From the NCBI GenBank assembly GCA_001941225.1, contig MSHM01000032.1, positions 40,591 through 104,590 on the forward strand: DNA of 64,000 nt. Direction: 5' to 3'. Under the pieces are notes generated by a model. The model worked only from the letters and a program-made list of their open reading frames with translations, had not been told where the DNA came from and searched no databases. Position 1 is the first letter of the stretch. Every line of letters starts with the position of its first letter. This document shows positions 1-7,490 of this stretch, one piece after another. A program made the position numbers and the translations under genes. The stretch is from Oscillospiraceae bacterium Zagget12 (GTDB lineage: Bacteria; Bacillota; Clostridia; UBA1381).

Positions 1-1
1 A

Positions 2-82
2 TTTTCGCGTAATTCCGACTCATTTATAGTGAATTCATCACAAGGAGGAGGTTTCAAGGACACATGGGTACTGTCACGGTAG
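2..82 (+). CDS. C-terminal tail of a circularly permuted ATP-grasp protein (partial)
   Basis: Only the last 26 codons are in the window; the reading frame is open from base 2 to a TAG at 80-82. The tail contains VNSSQGGGFKDTWVL, which resembles the conserved C-terminus I recall for circularly permuted ATP-grasp (DUF404/DUF407) proteins. That family is regularly encoded with alpha-E and transglutaminase proteins, and these are the next two genes here. The frame overlaps the alpha-E start by 19 bases, which suggests translational coupling. The family is predicted to form amide or peptide bonds; no substrate can be read from this fragment. Identification rests on the short tail plus context. Confidence 0.72.
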   Translation, partial: FSRNSDSFIVNSSQGGGFKDTWVLSR

Positions 83-726
83 AAAGACTTGATAATTTAT
101 TTTGGCTCGGAAGATATATAGAGCGCGTATATCAGACGATACAGCTTTATATGGACGGCTATGACCGTATGATTGATGAGGACGGCGCGTATTACAATGA
201 AATATGTGAGCAGCTCGGAATTCCGAATATATATGAATCAAGCGAGGATTTTATAAAGAGCTTTGGTTTTGACGAAAATAACGCGTCCTCGATTATATCG
301 AACGCGTATAGGGCATACGACAACGCTATGGTAATACGCGATGAGATTTCAACAAAAACACTCGCGTATATTCATCTTGTAATAGCCAATCTCGAAAAGG
401 CGAAAACGAGCGGTTCGCCTATGCTTGAGCTGCAAAGCGTTTTGGATAATATACTCGCGTTTTGGGGCTGTCTTGACGACGAGGTTGACGAGGAATCGAC
501 AAGAAACGCGGTCAAGGTGGGCAAGAGAATAGAGAGGCTTGACCTGTATCTGCGCGCGAAAAAGCCGCGCGAGGAGCTTGTGCGCGAAACCGACCGCCTG
601 GAGCATCGTGTAAAGACCACGAACTTAAAGTATAACAAAGCGGCGTTAAAGCACGTTTCCGCCTTGATTGAGGACGAGCCGATAGACTACAGGGAGGCGC
701 TTTCAAAAGCGATGATGATAATATAA
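64..726 (+). CDS. Alpha-E domain protein (DUF403)
   Basis: This is a 220-residue, largely helical soluble protein. The N-terminus VERLDNLFWLGRYIER is the hallmark of the alpha-E family, with a Trp-Leu-Gly-Arg-Tyr-x-Glu-Arg core. Alpha-E proteins are encoded with circularly permuted ATP-grasp and transglutaminase-like proteins in proposed peptide- or amide-modifying systems; their own activity is not established. A purine-rich Shine-Dalgarno (AAGGAGGAGG at 42-51) precedes the ATG at 64. The start overlaps the preceding ATP-grasp gene, and the transglutaminase gene begins 3 bases after the stop. At 220 residues it is shorter than the roughly 300-residue proteobacterial members. Confidence 0.85.
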   Translation: MGTVTVERLDNLFWLGRYIERVYQTIQLYMDGYDRMIDEDGAYYNEICEQLGIPNIYESSEDFIKSFGFDENNASSIISNAYRAYDNAMVIRDEISTKTLAYIHLVIANLEKAKTSGSPMLELQSVLDNILAFWGCLDDEVDEESTRNAVKVGKRIERLDLYLRAKKPREELVRETDRLEHRVKTTNLKYNKAALKHVSALIEDEPIDYREALSKAMMII

Positions 727-729
727 AAT

Positions 730-1518
730 ATGTTTTTAAAATTTTCGTATGATATGCGGATTGATTTTTCCTCGCCGGTTTACAATAACCGCTACAAGAT
801 AAAATATATGCCGTATGATACGCTGCGGCAAAGGATAATAAGCGCCGAGCTTTGCGTAAAGCCGGACAATGACGGGTACTGGGACAGCGACCGTTTCGGG
901 AATAAAATCCTGTGCGGCACTGTCGCGGGCGCGCATACATCGTTTTCGGTGTCTTTAAGAGGCATAGCCGAAACGGGACTTGCCGTAAACGAGCATTACG
1001 ACAACGACACGGATATATTTACCGTGCAATCGGCATATACAAAGCCGGGAAAAGAAATTAAATATTTGTATGAAAAACTTTGCAAAGGTGCGCCGAAAAG
1101 CCGTTATGATAGGGTTATGCACTTCATGAACGGTCTTTTTCGTGTCTTTAATTATGTGCCGCGCGCCACGACCGTCAAAACGACGGCGGAGGAGGCATTG
1201 CGCCTTCGCAAGGGCGTGTGCCAGGATTACGCGCATATTATGATTTCTCTTCTGCGTCTTGACGGAATACCCGCAAGGTACGTTGTGGGTATGATGATAG
1301 GCGAGGGCGCGAGCCACGCTTGGGTAGAGGTCAATCTAAACGGTTATTGGTACGGTATTGACCCGACAAACAATCTGCTTACAGATGATTTTTATATAAA
1401 GATTTCGCACGGCAGGGATTACCGTGACTGCGTTGTGTCAAAGGGTGTGTTTACGGGCGCGGCGGCGCAGACGCAGAGCGTTTACGCGCGTGTTATAAAA
1501 ATTAAGCGCCCGCGATAA
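730..1518 (+). CDS. Transglutaminase-like cysteine protease family protein
   Basis: The protein has 262 residues with an N-terminal beta-rich region like that found in bacterial transglutaminase-like proteins, followed by a transglutaminase core. The catalytic triad is visible: Cys164 in GVCQDYAH, His196 in SHAWVEV and Asp211 in GIDPTN. There is no signal peptide or membrane segment, so it is probably cytoplasmic. The gene starts 3 bases after alpha-E. Proteins of this family probably cleave or transfer amide bonds, here perhaps opposing or completing the ATP-grasp reaction. The substrate is unknown. Confidence 0.88.
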   Translation: MFLKFSYDMRIDFSSPVYNNRYKIKYMPYDTLRQRIISAELCVKPDNDGYWDSDRFGNKILCGTVAGAHTSFSVSLRGIAETGLAVNEHYDNDTDIFTVQSAYTKPGKEIKYLYEKLCKGAPKSRYDRVMHFMNGLFRVFNYVPRATTVKTTAEEALRLRKGVCQDYAHIMISLLRLDGIPARYVVGMMIGEGASHAWVEVNLNGYWYGIDPTNNLLTDDFYIKISHGRDYRDCVVSKGVFTGAAAQTQSVYARVIKIKRPR

Positions 1519-1542
1519 ATTTTTAGGAAAGGATATGAATAT

Positions 1543-2487
1543 ATGGTAGAAACAGTTGCGTCGGTTGAATTGCCGATAAATGAAAAGCTGGAAATAAGAA
1601 AACAAAGAATTGTTCCCGTTTCGCCGCTTAACGGCAGTGAAAAGCGCATAAGCGTGGTTACGGGAACGCACGGCGATGAGCTTGAGGGACAGTATGTCTG
1701 CTACGAGCTTGCGCGTAGAATAAATGAAAATATAGGTGATTTAAAGGGTATAGTCGATATATATCCGGCGCTAAATCCGTTGGGAATAGACTCGATAACG
1801 CGCGGTATCCCGGGATTTGATTTGGATATGAACAGAATTTTCCCCGGCTCAAACGACGGCTCAATGGCTGAGTATACCGCGGCAAAGATTGTCGGCGACC
1901 TGAAAGGCTCGGCGGCGTGTATAGATATTCACGCGTCGAATATTTTCCTTACGGAAATACCTCAGATACGCATCTCGGAGGAAACCGCACCGACTCTTGT
2001 GCCGCTTGCAAAGAAGATGAATGTGGATTTCATCTGGGTGCACGGCGCGGCGACGGTGCTTGAGGCAACACTGGCACATTCGTTAAACAGCGTCGGGACT
2101 CCAACGCTTGTTGTGGAAATGGGCGTGGGTATGAGAATTACCAAGGCATACGGCGATAAAATCACCGACGGCATTTTCTGTTTAATGGAAGAGCTCGGCA
2201 TTTGGGACGGCGAGGTGATAGAGCCTACGGAGCCGATTATATCAAGCAATCCCGATGACGTAAGCTTTATAAACGCTCCCGTGTCCGGCATATTCCTGCC
2301 CGATACGGCTCACTGCACGATGGTTAAAAAGGGCGATAAAATAGGAAGAATAGTCGATCCGCTCCACTCGGCGGTGCTTGAGGAAATAACAGCGCCCTGC
2401 GACGGTCTTGTGTTTACTATACGCGAATATCCCGTGGTTGACGAAGGCTCGCTTATAGCGCGAATATTGGGAGGTGTGTGCCGATGA
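1543..2487 (+). CDS. M14-type zinc carboxypeptidase / succinylglutamate desuccinylase-like protein
   Basis: This 314-residue protein belongs to the AstE/AspA branch of the M14 fold. Zinc ligands are visible as His43 and Glu46 in GTHGDE and His130 in DIHAS. A substrate-binding Asn-Arg pair lies in DMNRIFPG, and a probable catalytic Glu in VVEMG. A C-terminal beta-barrel-like segment (about residues 240-314) resembles the AstE C-terminal domain. It follows the transglutaminase gene with AGGAAAGGA upstream and overlaps the next, paralogous gene by ATGA. Likely reaction: hydrolysis of an amide or peptide bond. The context suggests it acts on the product of the ATP-grasp/alpha-E/transglutaminase system. 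Confidence 0.82.
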   Translation: MVETVASVELPINEKLEIRKQRIVPVSPLNGSEKRISVVTGTHGDELEGQYVCYELARRINENIGDLKGIVDIYPALNPLGIDSITRGIPGFDLDMNRIFPGSNDGSMAEYTAAKIVGDLKGSAACIDIHASNIFLTEIPQIRISEETAPTLVPLAKKMNVDFIWVHGAATVLEATLAHSLNSVGTPTLVVEMGVGMRITKAYGDKITDGIFCLMEELGIWDGEVIEPTEPIISSNPDDVSFINAPVSGIFLPDTAHCTMVKKGDKIGRIVDPLHSAVLEEITAPCDGLVFTIREYPVVDEGSLIARILGGVCR

Positions 2488-3413
2488 AAAAAACAACAGT
2501 TTATGAATTAAGAACACTCTACCGCGACAATATGCGCGTTACGGGTATGGAGTTCGGCAGCGGCGAAAAGTCCGCCGTTATTGTCGGCGGCATACGCGGA
2601 AACGAGGTACAGCAGGTGTTCACCTGTGCTATGCTTGTAAAAAAGCTCAAGGAGCTTGAGGCGGACGGCAGAATTAACGCGGGAAAATCCATACTTGTGG
2701 TGCCGGTTATAAATTCATATTCTATGAATATTGAGAAACGCTTTTGGTCTACCGATAATACCGATATAAATCGAATGTTCCCGGGATATGACAAGGGTGA
2801 AACAACGCAGAGAATTGCGGCGGGCGTGTTTAACGCCGTCACGGGCTACAAGTACGGAGTGCATTTCGCGAGCAATTACATACCCGGAAGATTTGTGCCT
2901 CATATACGAATTATGAAAACCGGCTGGGAGGACGCGGAAACGGCAAAGGATTTCGGACTGCCGTATGTGGTAATGCGCGACCCGCGCCCGTATGACACGA
3001 CAACGCTCCATTATAATTGGCAGATATGGGAAACAAAGGCATACTCGCTGTTTACAAACCAAACCGAGAGCATAGATCCGGACGGCGCGGACGAGGCGGT
3101 AAAAGCGGTGCTGAATTTCTTAAACGCGCGCGGTATTATACGCTTTGATAACCATAGAGGATATATTTCGTCTTTCATCGAGGAAAAGGATATGGTAAGT
3201 GTGAAGTCAAATACCGCCGGCATTTTCAGATGCTTTTCGGATACGCTTAAAACCGTAAAGCGCGGTCAGGCGCTGGCGGAAATACTCGACCCGCTCGACG
3301 GCTCGGTAAAGGCGGAGGTTAAATCACCGGTTGACGGCACGGTGTTCTTTACCCAGGAAAAATCGTTTGCCCACGCAAACGCGGTATTGTTTAAAATAAT
3401 TCCGTCGCTTTAG
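2484..3413 (+). CDS. M14-like paralogue with altered zinc site
   Basis: This 309-residue protein has the same layout as its upstream neighbour: a Rossmann-like M14 core, DINRMFPG, and a C-terminal barrel with a PVDGTVF segment. The first zinc-ligand motif reads GIRGNE, so Arg38 stands where the neighbour has His43, while Glu41 is kept. The second histidine survives in GVHFAS, but the preceding Asp is Val. It may therefore be catalytically impaired, bind a different metal arrangement, or pair with the intact paralogue. The start was chosen at the ATG at 2484, in the ATGA overlap with the upstream stop and with GGGAGG nine bases before it; a GTG at 2478 is the alternative. Confidence 0.78.
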   Translation: MKKTTVYELRTLYRDNMRVTGMEFGSGEKSAVIVGGIRGNEVQQVFTCAMLVKKLKELEADGRINAGKSILVVPVINSYSMNIEKRFWSTDNTDINRMFPGYDKGETTQRIAAGVFNAVTGYKYGVHFASNYIPGRFVPHIRIMKTGWEDAETAKDFGLPYVVMRDPRPYDTTTLHYNWQIWETKAYSLFTNQTESIDPDGADEAVKAVLNFLNARGIIRFDNHRGYISSFIEEKDMVSVKSNTAGIFRCFSDTLKTVKRGQALAEILDPLDGSVKAEVKSPVDGTVFFTQEKSFAHANAVLFKIIPSL

Positions 3414-3447
3414 AAATTTTTAGCAATCATAGATTCATTTTTAACAG

Positions 3448-3486
3448 CAAAACAGCCGTCACGCGGTAACGGCTGTTTTGTTATTT
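3448..3486. terminator. Bidirectional terminator between M14-like gene and exonuclease gene
   Basis: The hairpin arms are CAAAACAGCCGT (3448-3459) and ACGGCTGTTTTG (3469-3480), with T-rich sequence to the right and A-rich sequence to the left. It can end transcription from both convergent genes. The left arm reaches the stop codon of the minus-strand exonuclease gene. Confidence 0.85.
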
Positions 3487-4082
3487 TTTGCTTTTTTCTT
3501 GTGTTTTTTGCATTTTAAATGGGTATCGGGCGTTAAATGACCTATTTCTATCTCAAAACACTCCTCAAGCTCGTCAAGACCGTCAATGCTGTAATCCTCA
3601 AGTATGCGAACAAGCACCTCGGCGCAGGCGTAAGCATCGTCGTATGCTTGATGATGGTGGAAGTGTATTCCGAGAGCCTCACAAAGATTATTGAGCTTGT
3701 GGCTTTTAAGCTCGGGATATGCTTTTTGCGACAGCTTAACGGTGCATAAATAGTCGAAGGTGGGAAACGGTATATTAAAATGCTCCAGCGTCGCACAAAG
3801 CGCGCCCACGTCGAAATCGGCATTATGCGCCACAACCGTTTTGTTTTCAAGATACGGCTTTATCATGGGCCAATATTCGGCAAAGGTAGGCTTGTCGATA
3901 ACCATATTAGGCGTTATGCCGTGTATGCGTATATTATAATCATTAAACTCAAACGGTTCGGGTTTTATCAGAATTTCTATCCTGTCGGTTACAATATTAT
4001 TTTCCACCACACACAGTCCAAGACTGCAAACGCTTGTATAATTTGAGGTGGCTGTTTCAAAGTCTATAGCAACAAAATCCAT
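3459..4082 (-). CDS. DEDDh 3'-5' exonuclease (DnaQ / PolIII epsilon-like)
   Basis: The 207-residue protein has all DEDDh residues: Asp7 and Glu9 in AIDFETA, Asp91 in HNADFD, and His144 with Asp149 in HHQAYDDA. Such stand-alone proteins hydrolyse DNA or RNA 3' ends; it is not tied to a polymerase domain here. The C-terminal tail is Lys-rich. The start was placed at 4082 because GGAG sits six bases before this ATG. A longer frame to 4115 only reads through a repeated leader element; the same false extension appears before the gene at 47006. A promoter lies at 4232-4260 and the terminator overlaps the stop codon. Confidence 0.88.
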   Translation of the reverse strand: MDFVAIDFETATSNYTSVCSLGLCVVENNIVTDRIEILIKPEPFEFNDYNIRIHGITPNMVIDKPTFAEYWPMIKPYLENKTVVAHNADFDVGALCATLEHFNIPFPTFDYLCTVKLSQKAYPELKSHKLNNLCEALGIHFHHHQAYDDAYACAEVLVRILEDYSIDGLDELEECFEIEIGHLTPDTHLKCKKHKKKAKNNKTAVTA

Positions 4083-4228
4083 ATTAATCTCCATTCTGCC
4101 GCCTTGCGGCAGCACAAAACATAACGTGGAAAAGAAACAAGCGGATTAGTATTATGAGGAGTGTAGTCGTATGCGTATACGTCAAGCTCCGAATAATGCT
4201 GAGATGCGCAGTTTATTTTTCGCGTTAT
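4080..4228 (-). repeat. Dispersed two-hairpin leader element, copy 1
   Basis: Read on the minus strand, arm ATAACGCGAAAAATAAAC (4228-4211) is followed by a loop of about 72 bases and the imperfect complement GTTTCTTTTCCACGTTAT (4138-4121; 15 of 18 positions pair). Then comes a perfect 7-bp hairpin CTGCCGC-CTT-GCGGCAG (4112-4096), GGAG, and the ATG of the exonuclease gene. The same order and near-identical sequence precede the genes at 47006 and 57886. It lies directly downstream of the -10 box, so it is transcribed as the 5' leader. Confidence 0.75.
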
Positions 4229-4231
4229 CTT

Positions 4232-4260
4232 ATTATACAACTTTTTTTGCACATTGTCAA
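4232..4260 (-). promoter_or_regulatory. SigA-type promoter for the exonuclease gene
   Basis: On the minus strand, TTGACA (4260-4255), a 17-base spacer and TATAAT (4237-4232) form a consensus vegetative promoter. The leader-element copy begins immediately downstream. Confidence 0.8.
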
Positions 4261-4278
4261 AGGATATAGCTGTAACTT

Positions 4279-4316
4279 AAAAAAATCCCGCATAACGGCT
4301 CAGCCGTCATACGGGA
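4279..4316 (-). terminator. Terminator after the TPM-domain gene
   Basis: The hairpin has outer arms TCCCG/CGGGA and inner arms ACGGCT/AGCCGT, with a symmetric CATA internal loop (4286-4316). It is followed in the minus direction by a run of seven T (4285-4279). It sits just past the stop codon at 4322. Confidence 0.82.
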
Positions 4317-4321
4317 GATTT

Positions 4322-5359
4322 TTATTTGTACTTATTTTCCAAATCGGTGAGCTCGGGGTCATCGTCGGAAAGAGTATGAATGTCTGCGTTTAGAATATCC
4401 GCCGTCTGCTGTGCCTCAAGGTTTTTCTGCTCCTTATATTTTTTCCACCAAGTAAAAGCAAGTAAAGCGAGTATAACAACCGCCGCGCATATTACGACAT
4501 ACACGACTGTCGGCACCGTTTTGCTCATAATTCTGTCCGCCGCGTCGCTGAACGCGTCGGCGAACATTTCCTCGTCGCTCTTGTCCGAAACAAAGTAAGA
4601 GTCGATATAATCGAGCAAAATATCGCAAGCCTCATCGTCCATTACCGTTTTCGCCTGCGCGCCGCATACGTACCACATATTGTAATCAACGCCGCCGTCA
4701 AGACAATGAAACAAGAGAAGAATATGTCCCTCGTCCGGGCAAAGCTCATCGTAAAGCTCCGACGCGTATGTTTCCATATCCGATGATGTAGGCGACTGAG
4801 TTCCGTTTACGGTATCGGTGATGTAAAGCAGAGGGTGAACGCCTGTTTTGCTGTAAAAGTCTTTTAATCCCTTGTTGAGAGTGGTTGAATTTCTGATCCA
4901 ACCCAATTCGTCAACATAAAAATCCGTGCTCGTGGTATACTGCGAATCCAGCTTTGTGCGGCTGACAGTTGACTGCGTGATGCTTGAATTTGACGCAAGC
5001 GACGCCGTAATGCTGCTTATCGAAAATACCGCGATCAGTAAAATCAAAATTATCATTACAATGCTTAATGAGCAGCCCGGCATACAGCCCGTGCGCGGAC
5101 GGCGCGGTCCGAACCCGCCGTAACGCGGATAAGGTGCGCGCGGAGGAGGATAACTACCTCTCGGAGGAGGACCTCCGAAACCGCCTCTTCCGCCGGAAAA
5201 TCCGCCTCTCGGCGCAGAGCCTCTGCCTATGGGCGAAGAACCTCTGCCCATAGATGAGCCGCCTCTTCCGCCTGATGACATTCTTCCGCCCGATGAGCGT
5301 GAGGACGAAGAGGAATGACCGCCGGACGATCTGCCGCCGCCACTACTTCCGCGTCCCAT
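4322..5359 (-). CDS. TPM-domain-like membrane protein with Gly/Ser/Arg-rich N-terminus
   Basis: This 345-residue protein has four parts. Residues 1-95 are low complexity, rich in Gly, Ser, Arg and Pro. A first membrane segment (LSIVMIILILLIAVFSI) lies near residue 105. An extracytoplasmic alpha/beta domain follows at about 150-285 and resembles TPM (TLP18.3/Psb32/MOLO-1) domains. A second membrane segment (VVYVVICAAVVILALLAF) precedes a charged C-terminal tail. The gene starts two bases after the PspA stop, so the two are co-transcribed and probably act together at the membrane. TPM domains are known in membrane repair and assembly contexts; the precise role here is inferred. Confidence 0.72.
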   Translation of the reverse strand: MGRGSSGGGRSSGGHSSSSSRSSGGRMSSGGRGGSSMGRGSSPIGRGSAPRGGFSGGRGGFGGPPPRGSYPPPRAPYPRYGGFGPRRPRTGCMPGCSLSIVMIILILLIAVFSISSITASLASNSSITQSTVSRTKLDSQYTTSTDFYVDELGWIRNSTTLNKGLKDFYSKTGVHPLLYITDTVNGTQSPTSSDMETYASELYDELCPDEGHILLLFHCLDGGVDYNMWYVCGAQAKTVMDDEACDILLDYIDSYFVSDKSDEEMFADAFSDAADRIMSKTVPTVVYVVICAAVVILALLAFTWWKKYKEQKNLEAQQTADILNADIHTLSDDDPELTDLENKYK

Positions 5360-5361
5360 AA

Positions 5362-6039
5362 TTACAGTCCCATCTCAGCCTTTATACGAGCAAGCTCGTC
5401 ATCTGCGGACTGAGAATTGATACCCGAATATCTTGCCTCGGCTGTAGCCGTTTCGTCCTCCGGAGAGGTGTTAAGCTCATTCATAGCATTCGCCTCGTCC
5501 AATTCGCGCTGAGCCTTTTCCTCCATAGCGGCAAAAGCGCCCATAGTGCCGCCGATTTTATCGCTCATTGCGCTCATTTCGTTTACTTTTTTCTGAGTTT
5601 TCGCTACGGACATCTGACCTTTTACATTGTTGCGGCGAATCTTAAGCGCGGCTATGTCGTTTGTCAGCTTGTCGTGCATTTTACGCATATTTTCCGCGTT
5701 TAAATGAGCGGTGTCGTATGTCTTTTGCAATGTTACCAGACCCGCCTCAAGCTCCTGTTTCTTTGTAATAAATATTTTAGCGTCATCGTCATTTCCCGCC
5801 GCGATTGCTTTTTTGGTCAAATCCTGATAATGAGCAATATTTTCGGCAGCCGCGTCAAGGGCTCTCTTTGCTCTGGTTTCCTCAGCCATAACTGAGGCTG
5901 TTTCCTTCTTTACCTCCGCCAAATCCTCCATTGCGCTGCGCAGATATTGGTCAACCATTTTTTCTGGGTTCTCGCACTTGTCGATAAGAGCGTTTACGTT
6001 TGCGGATAAAATATCCGAAACTCTTGATAAAATTCCCAT
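5362..6039 (-). CDS. pspA: PspA/IM30 family membrane-stress protein
   Basis: The 225-residue protein is almost entirely helical coiled coil. Its N-terminal GILSRVSDILSANVNALID matches the amphipathic membrane-binding helix of PspA/Vipp1. Members of the family are ESCRT-III-like and form rods or rings that stabilise damaged membranes. A conserved-looking DQYLRSAMEDLAEVK stretch lies near residues 30-45. It is the first gene of a two-gene operon with the TPM-domain protein and has its own promoter at 6076-6104. AAAGGAGAT precedes the ATG. Confidence 0.9.
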   Translation of the reverse strand: MGILSRVSDILSANVNALIDKCENPEKMVDQYLRSAMEDLAEVKKETASVMAEETRAKRALDAAAENIAHYQDLTKKAIAAGNDDDAKIFITKKQELEAGLVTLQKTYDTAHLNAENMRKMHDKLTNDIAALKIRRNNVKGQMSVAKTQKKVNEMSAMSDKIGGTMGAFAAMEEKAQRELDEANAMNELNTSPEDETATAEARYSGINSQSADDELARIKAEMGL

Positions 6040-6075
6040 TTTTAATAATCTCCTTTCGATTTATTTATTCTGATA

Positions 6076-6104
6076 ATTATAACACAAATTTAATTTTATG
6101 TCCA
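6076..6104 (-). promoter_or_regulatory. Promoter of the pspA operon
   Basis: On the minus strand TGGACA (6104-6099), a 17-base spacer and TATAAT (6081-6076) form a near-consensus SigA promoter 37 bases before the ATG. Confidence 0.72.
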
Positions 6105-6138
6105 TATAAATATCTTTACATTTTATACACAAAACCGA

Positions 6139-7296
6139 TTACATAATTACCGGCGATGTTTTAAAATCCATACCGCCCATACGCTTTTGCGGATTCGGCG
6201 CGCACAGCGCGGCAATATCCGTCGCGCGTATATCAAGCTCAAATTGCGGACTTTGCCGTTTAAAATCGGCAGCCTTTGTTATTATCGGAACGGAGCATAC
6301 CTTTTTTGCGCGCTTTAAAATATCCGCTCCGGTTTTGTTCATTCCCAATACTCTTATATATTCGGGCGACGGAGAGTATATGTCTTTTGTGAAGTCGAGG
6401 AGCGAGGCTAAAAGTATGCGCCGAATCTTGCTCATTGTATAACACTTGCTTTTAACCGCGTCGGCAAGTGAAACAAAATTATCGTTTTCCATAGCGGCTT
6501 TAATAATTCTGTTTTCCAGACCCTCGGTCATTTCGCTTATATTTGTAAGGTCGCCGCTTTTTGCGCCGCGCAGCTTGGATATAACCGCGCAGTCGAGTCT
6601 TGACAGGGAATATGGCATATTTTCGGATATTTCCGATAAGTCGTAGGGTATAAGAGCGGAAATATCCTCATTATCAGCAATCATCTCGCGAATTTTGGAC
6701 GCGGAGGCAATATTGCCGCGTATAAGAGTGTCGTGGTGACCCGCCGCGCGGCGCTCTATCGTTACGGGTGTTATATTGCTGCCCGTTCTTATAATAGCGC
6801 GAATGTATTCCACGGCAAGTATATTGTTCGGCTGCGATAAAAGCCGTGAATCAATTAATCCGTCATACGCCTTTGAAATCGCCGCGGGATAGCAGAGCCC
6901 GTCCGAAATATATTTCTTTATTTTATCGGAAATACGCGTTTCCTCATTTTCCATAATCTGCGCCGTTTGCCGGAGCTGCGATATATCGCCGCTTTCCGAG
7001 CCGAACGCGATGCTGTCTATCACGCCGAGAGCATTCATTATGCCAACCGCGCCCGAGGCAAAATTGGGAGCGGCATTTAAAGCATAACAGGCAGGAAGTT
7101 CTATAACAAGGTCAACTCCGCACATAAGCGCGGTTTTTGCTCGCGTCCACTTATCCGTTACGGCGACATCGCCGCGCTGTACAAAGCTGCCGCTCATAAC
7201 GGCGACAACCGCATCGGAACGCTTTTTTATTTCGTCAATCTGATATTTATGCCCGTTATGGAAAATATTATATTCCGCCGTAATGCCCGTTATCAT
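6139..7296 (-). CDS. tmcAL: tRNA(Met) cytidine acetate ligase TmcAL
   Basis: This 385-residue protein has a nucleotidyltransferase-fold N-terminus. GITAEYNIFHNGHKYQI carries the HxGH-type nucleotide-binding motif, and SGSFVQRGDVAV and VIELP follow as in the YlbM/TmcAL family. TmcAL uses ATP and acetate to make N4-acetylcytidine at the wobble position of elongator tRNA-Met. The start was placed at the ATG at 7296, with GAGGTGA upstream; a TTG one codon earlier is also in frame. It is transcribed from a probable promoter at 7314-7342. Confidence 0.92.
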   Translation of the reverse strand: MITGITAEYNIFHNGHKYQIDEIKKRSDAVVAVMSGSFVQRGDVAVTDKWTRAKTALMCGVDLVIELPACYALNAAPNFASGAVGIMNALGVIDSIAFGSESGDISQLRQTAQIMENEETRISDKIKKYISDGLCYPAAISKAYDGLIDSRLLSQPNNILAVEYIRAIIRTGSNITPVTIERRAAGHHDTLIRGNIASASKIREMIADNEDISALIPYDLSEISENMPYSLSRLDCAVISKLRGAKSGDLTNISEMTEGLENRIIKAAMENDNFVSLADAVKSKCYTMSKIRRILLASLLDFTKDIYSPSPEYIRVLGMNKTGADILKRAKKVCSVPIITKAADFKRQSPQFELDIRATDIAALCAPNPQKRMGGMDFKTSPVIM

Positions 7297-7313
7297 CAAA
7301 TCACCTCACAATA

Positions 7314-7342
7314 ATTATATAACAAAATTGAATATTTAACAA
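7314..7342 (-). promoter_or_regulatory. Probable promoter of tmcAL
   Basis: On the minus strand TTGTTA (7342-7337), 17 bases and TATAAT (7319-7314). The -35 box matches only four of six consensus positions. Confidence 0.5.
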
Positions 7343-7406
7343 GTCCGGTGCAAAAAATAGATGTAATCTTTGCGTAGAATAATTTGGTATAAATTATTAA
7401 AACCTA

Positions 7407-7435
7407 TTGACAAAGTAGGACATATAAAGTAAAAT
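7407..7435 (+). promoter_or_regulatory. Promoter of iscS-iscU
   Basis: TTGACA (7407-7412), a 17-base spacer and TAAAAT (7430-7435) lie 56 bases before the iscS ATG. No IscR-type regulator gene is adjacent. Confidence 0.75.
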
Positions 7436-7490
7436 ATAAATGAACAGTTATTCAAGTGTTCAAGTTTAAGAAATTACGGGAGATGATATT

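Noticed and set aside
3459..4115. Longer N-terminus for the exonuclease starting MLPQGGRMEIN
   Set aside because: These residues are translated leader-element sequence; the gene at 47006 shows the same false extension (MPPQRGRMEIK), and the downstream ATG has the better ribosome-binding site.
5100..5359. Repetitive GC-rich stretch that could suggest a repeat array or CRISPR
   Set aside because: It is the codon pattern for the Gly/Ser/Arg/Pro-rich N-terminus of the TPM-domain protein; the units are irregular and have no spacers.
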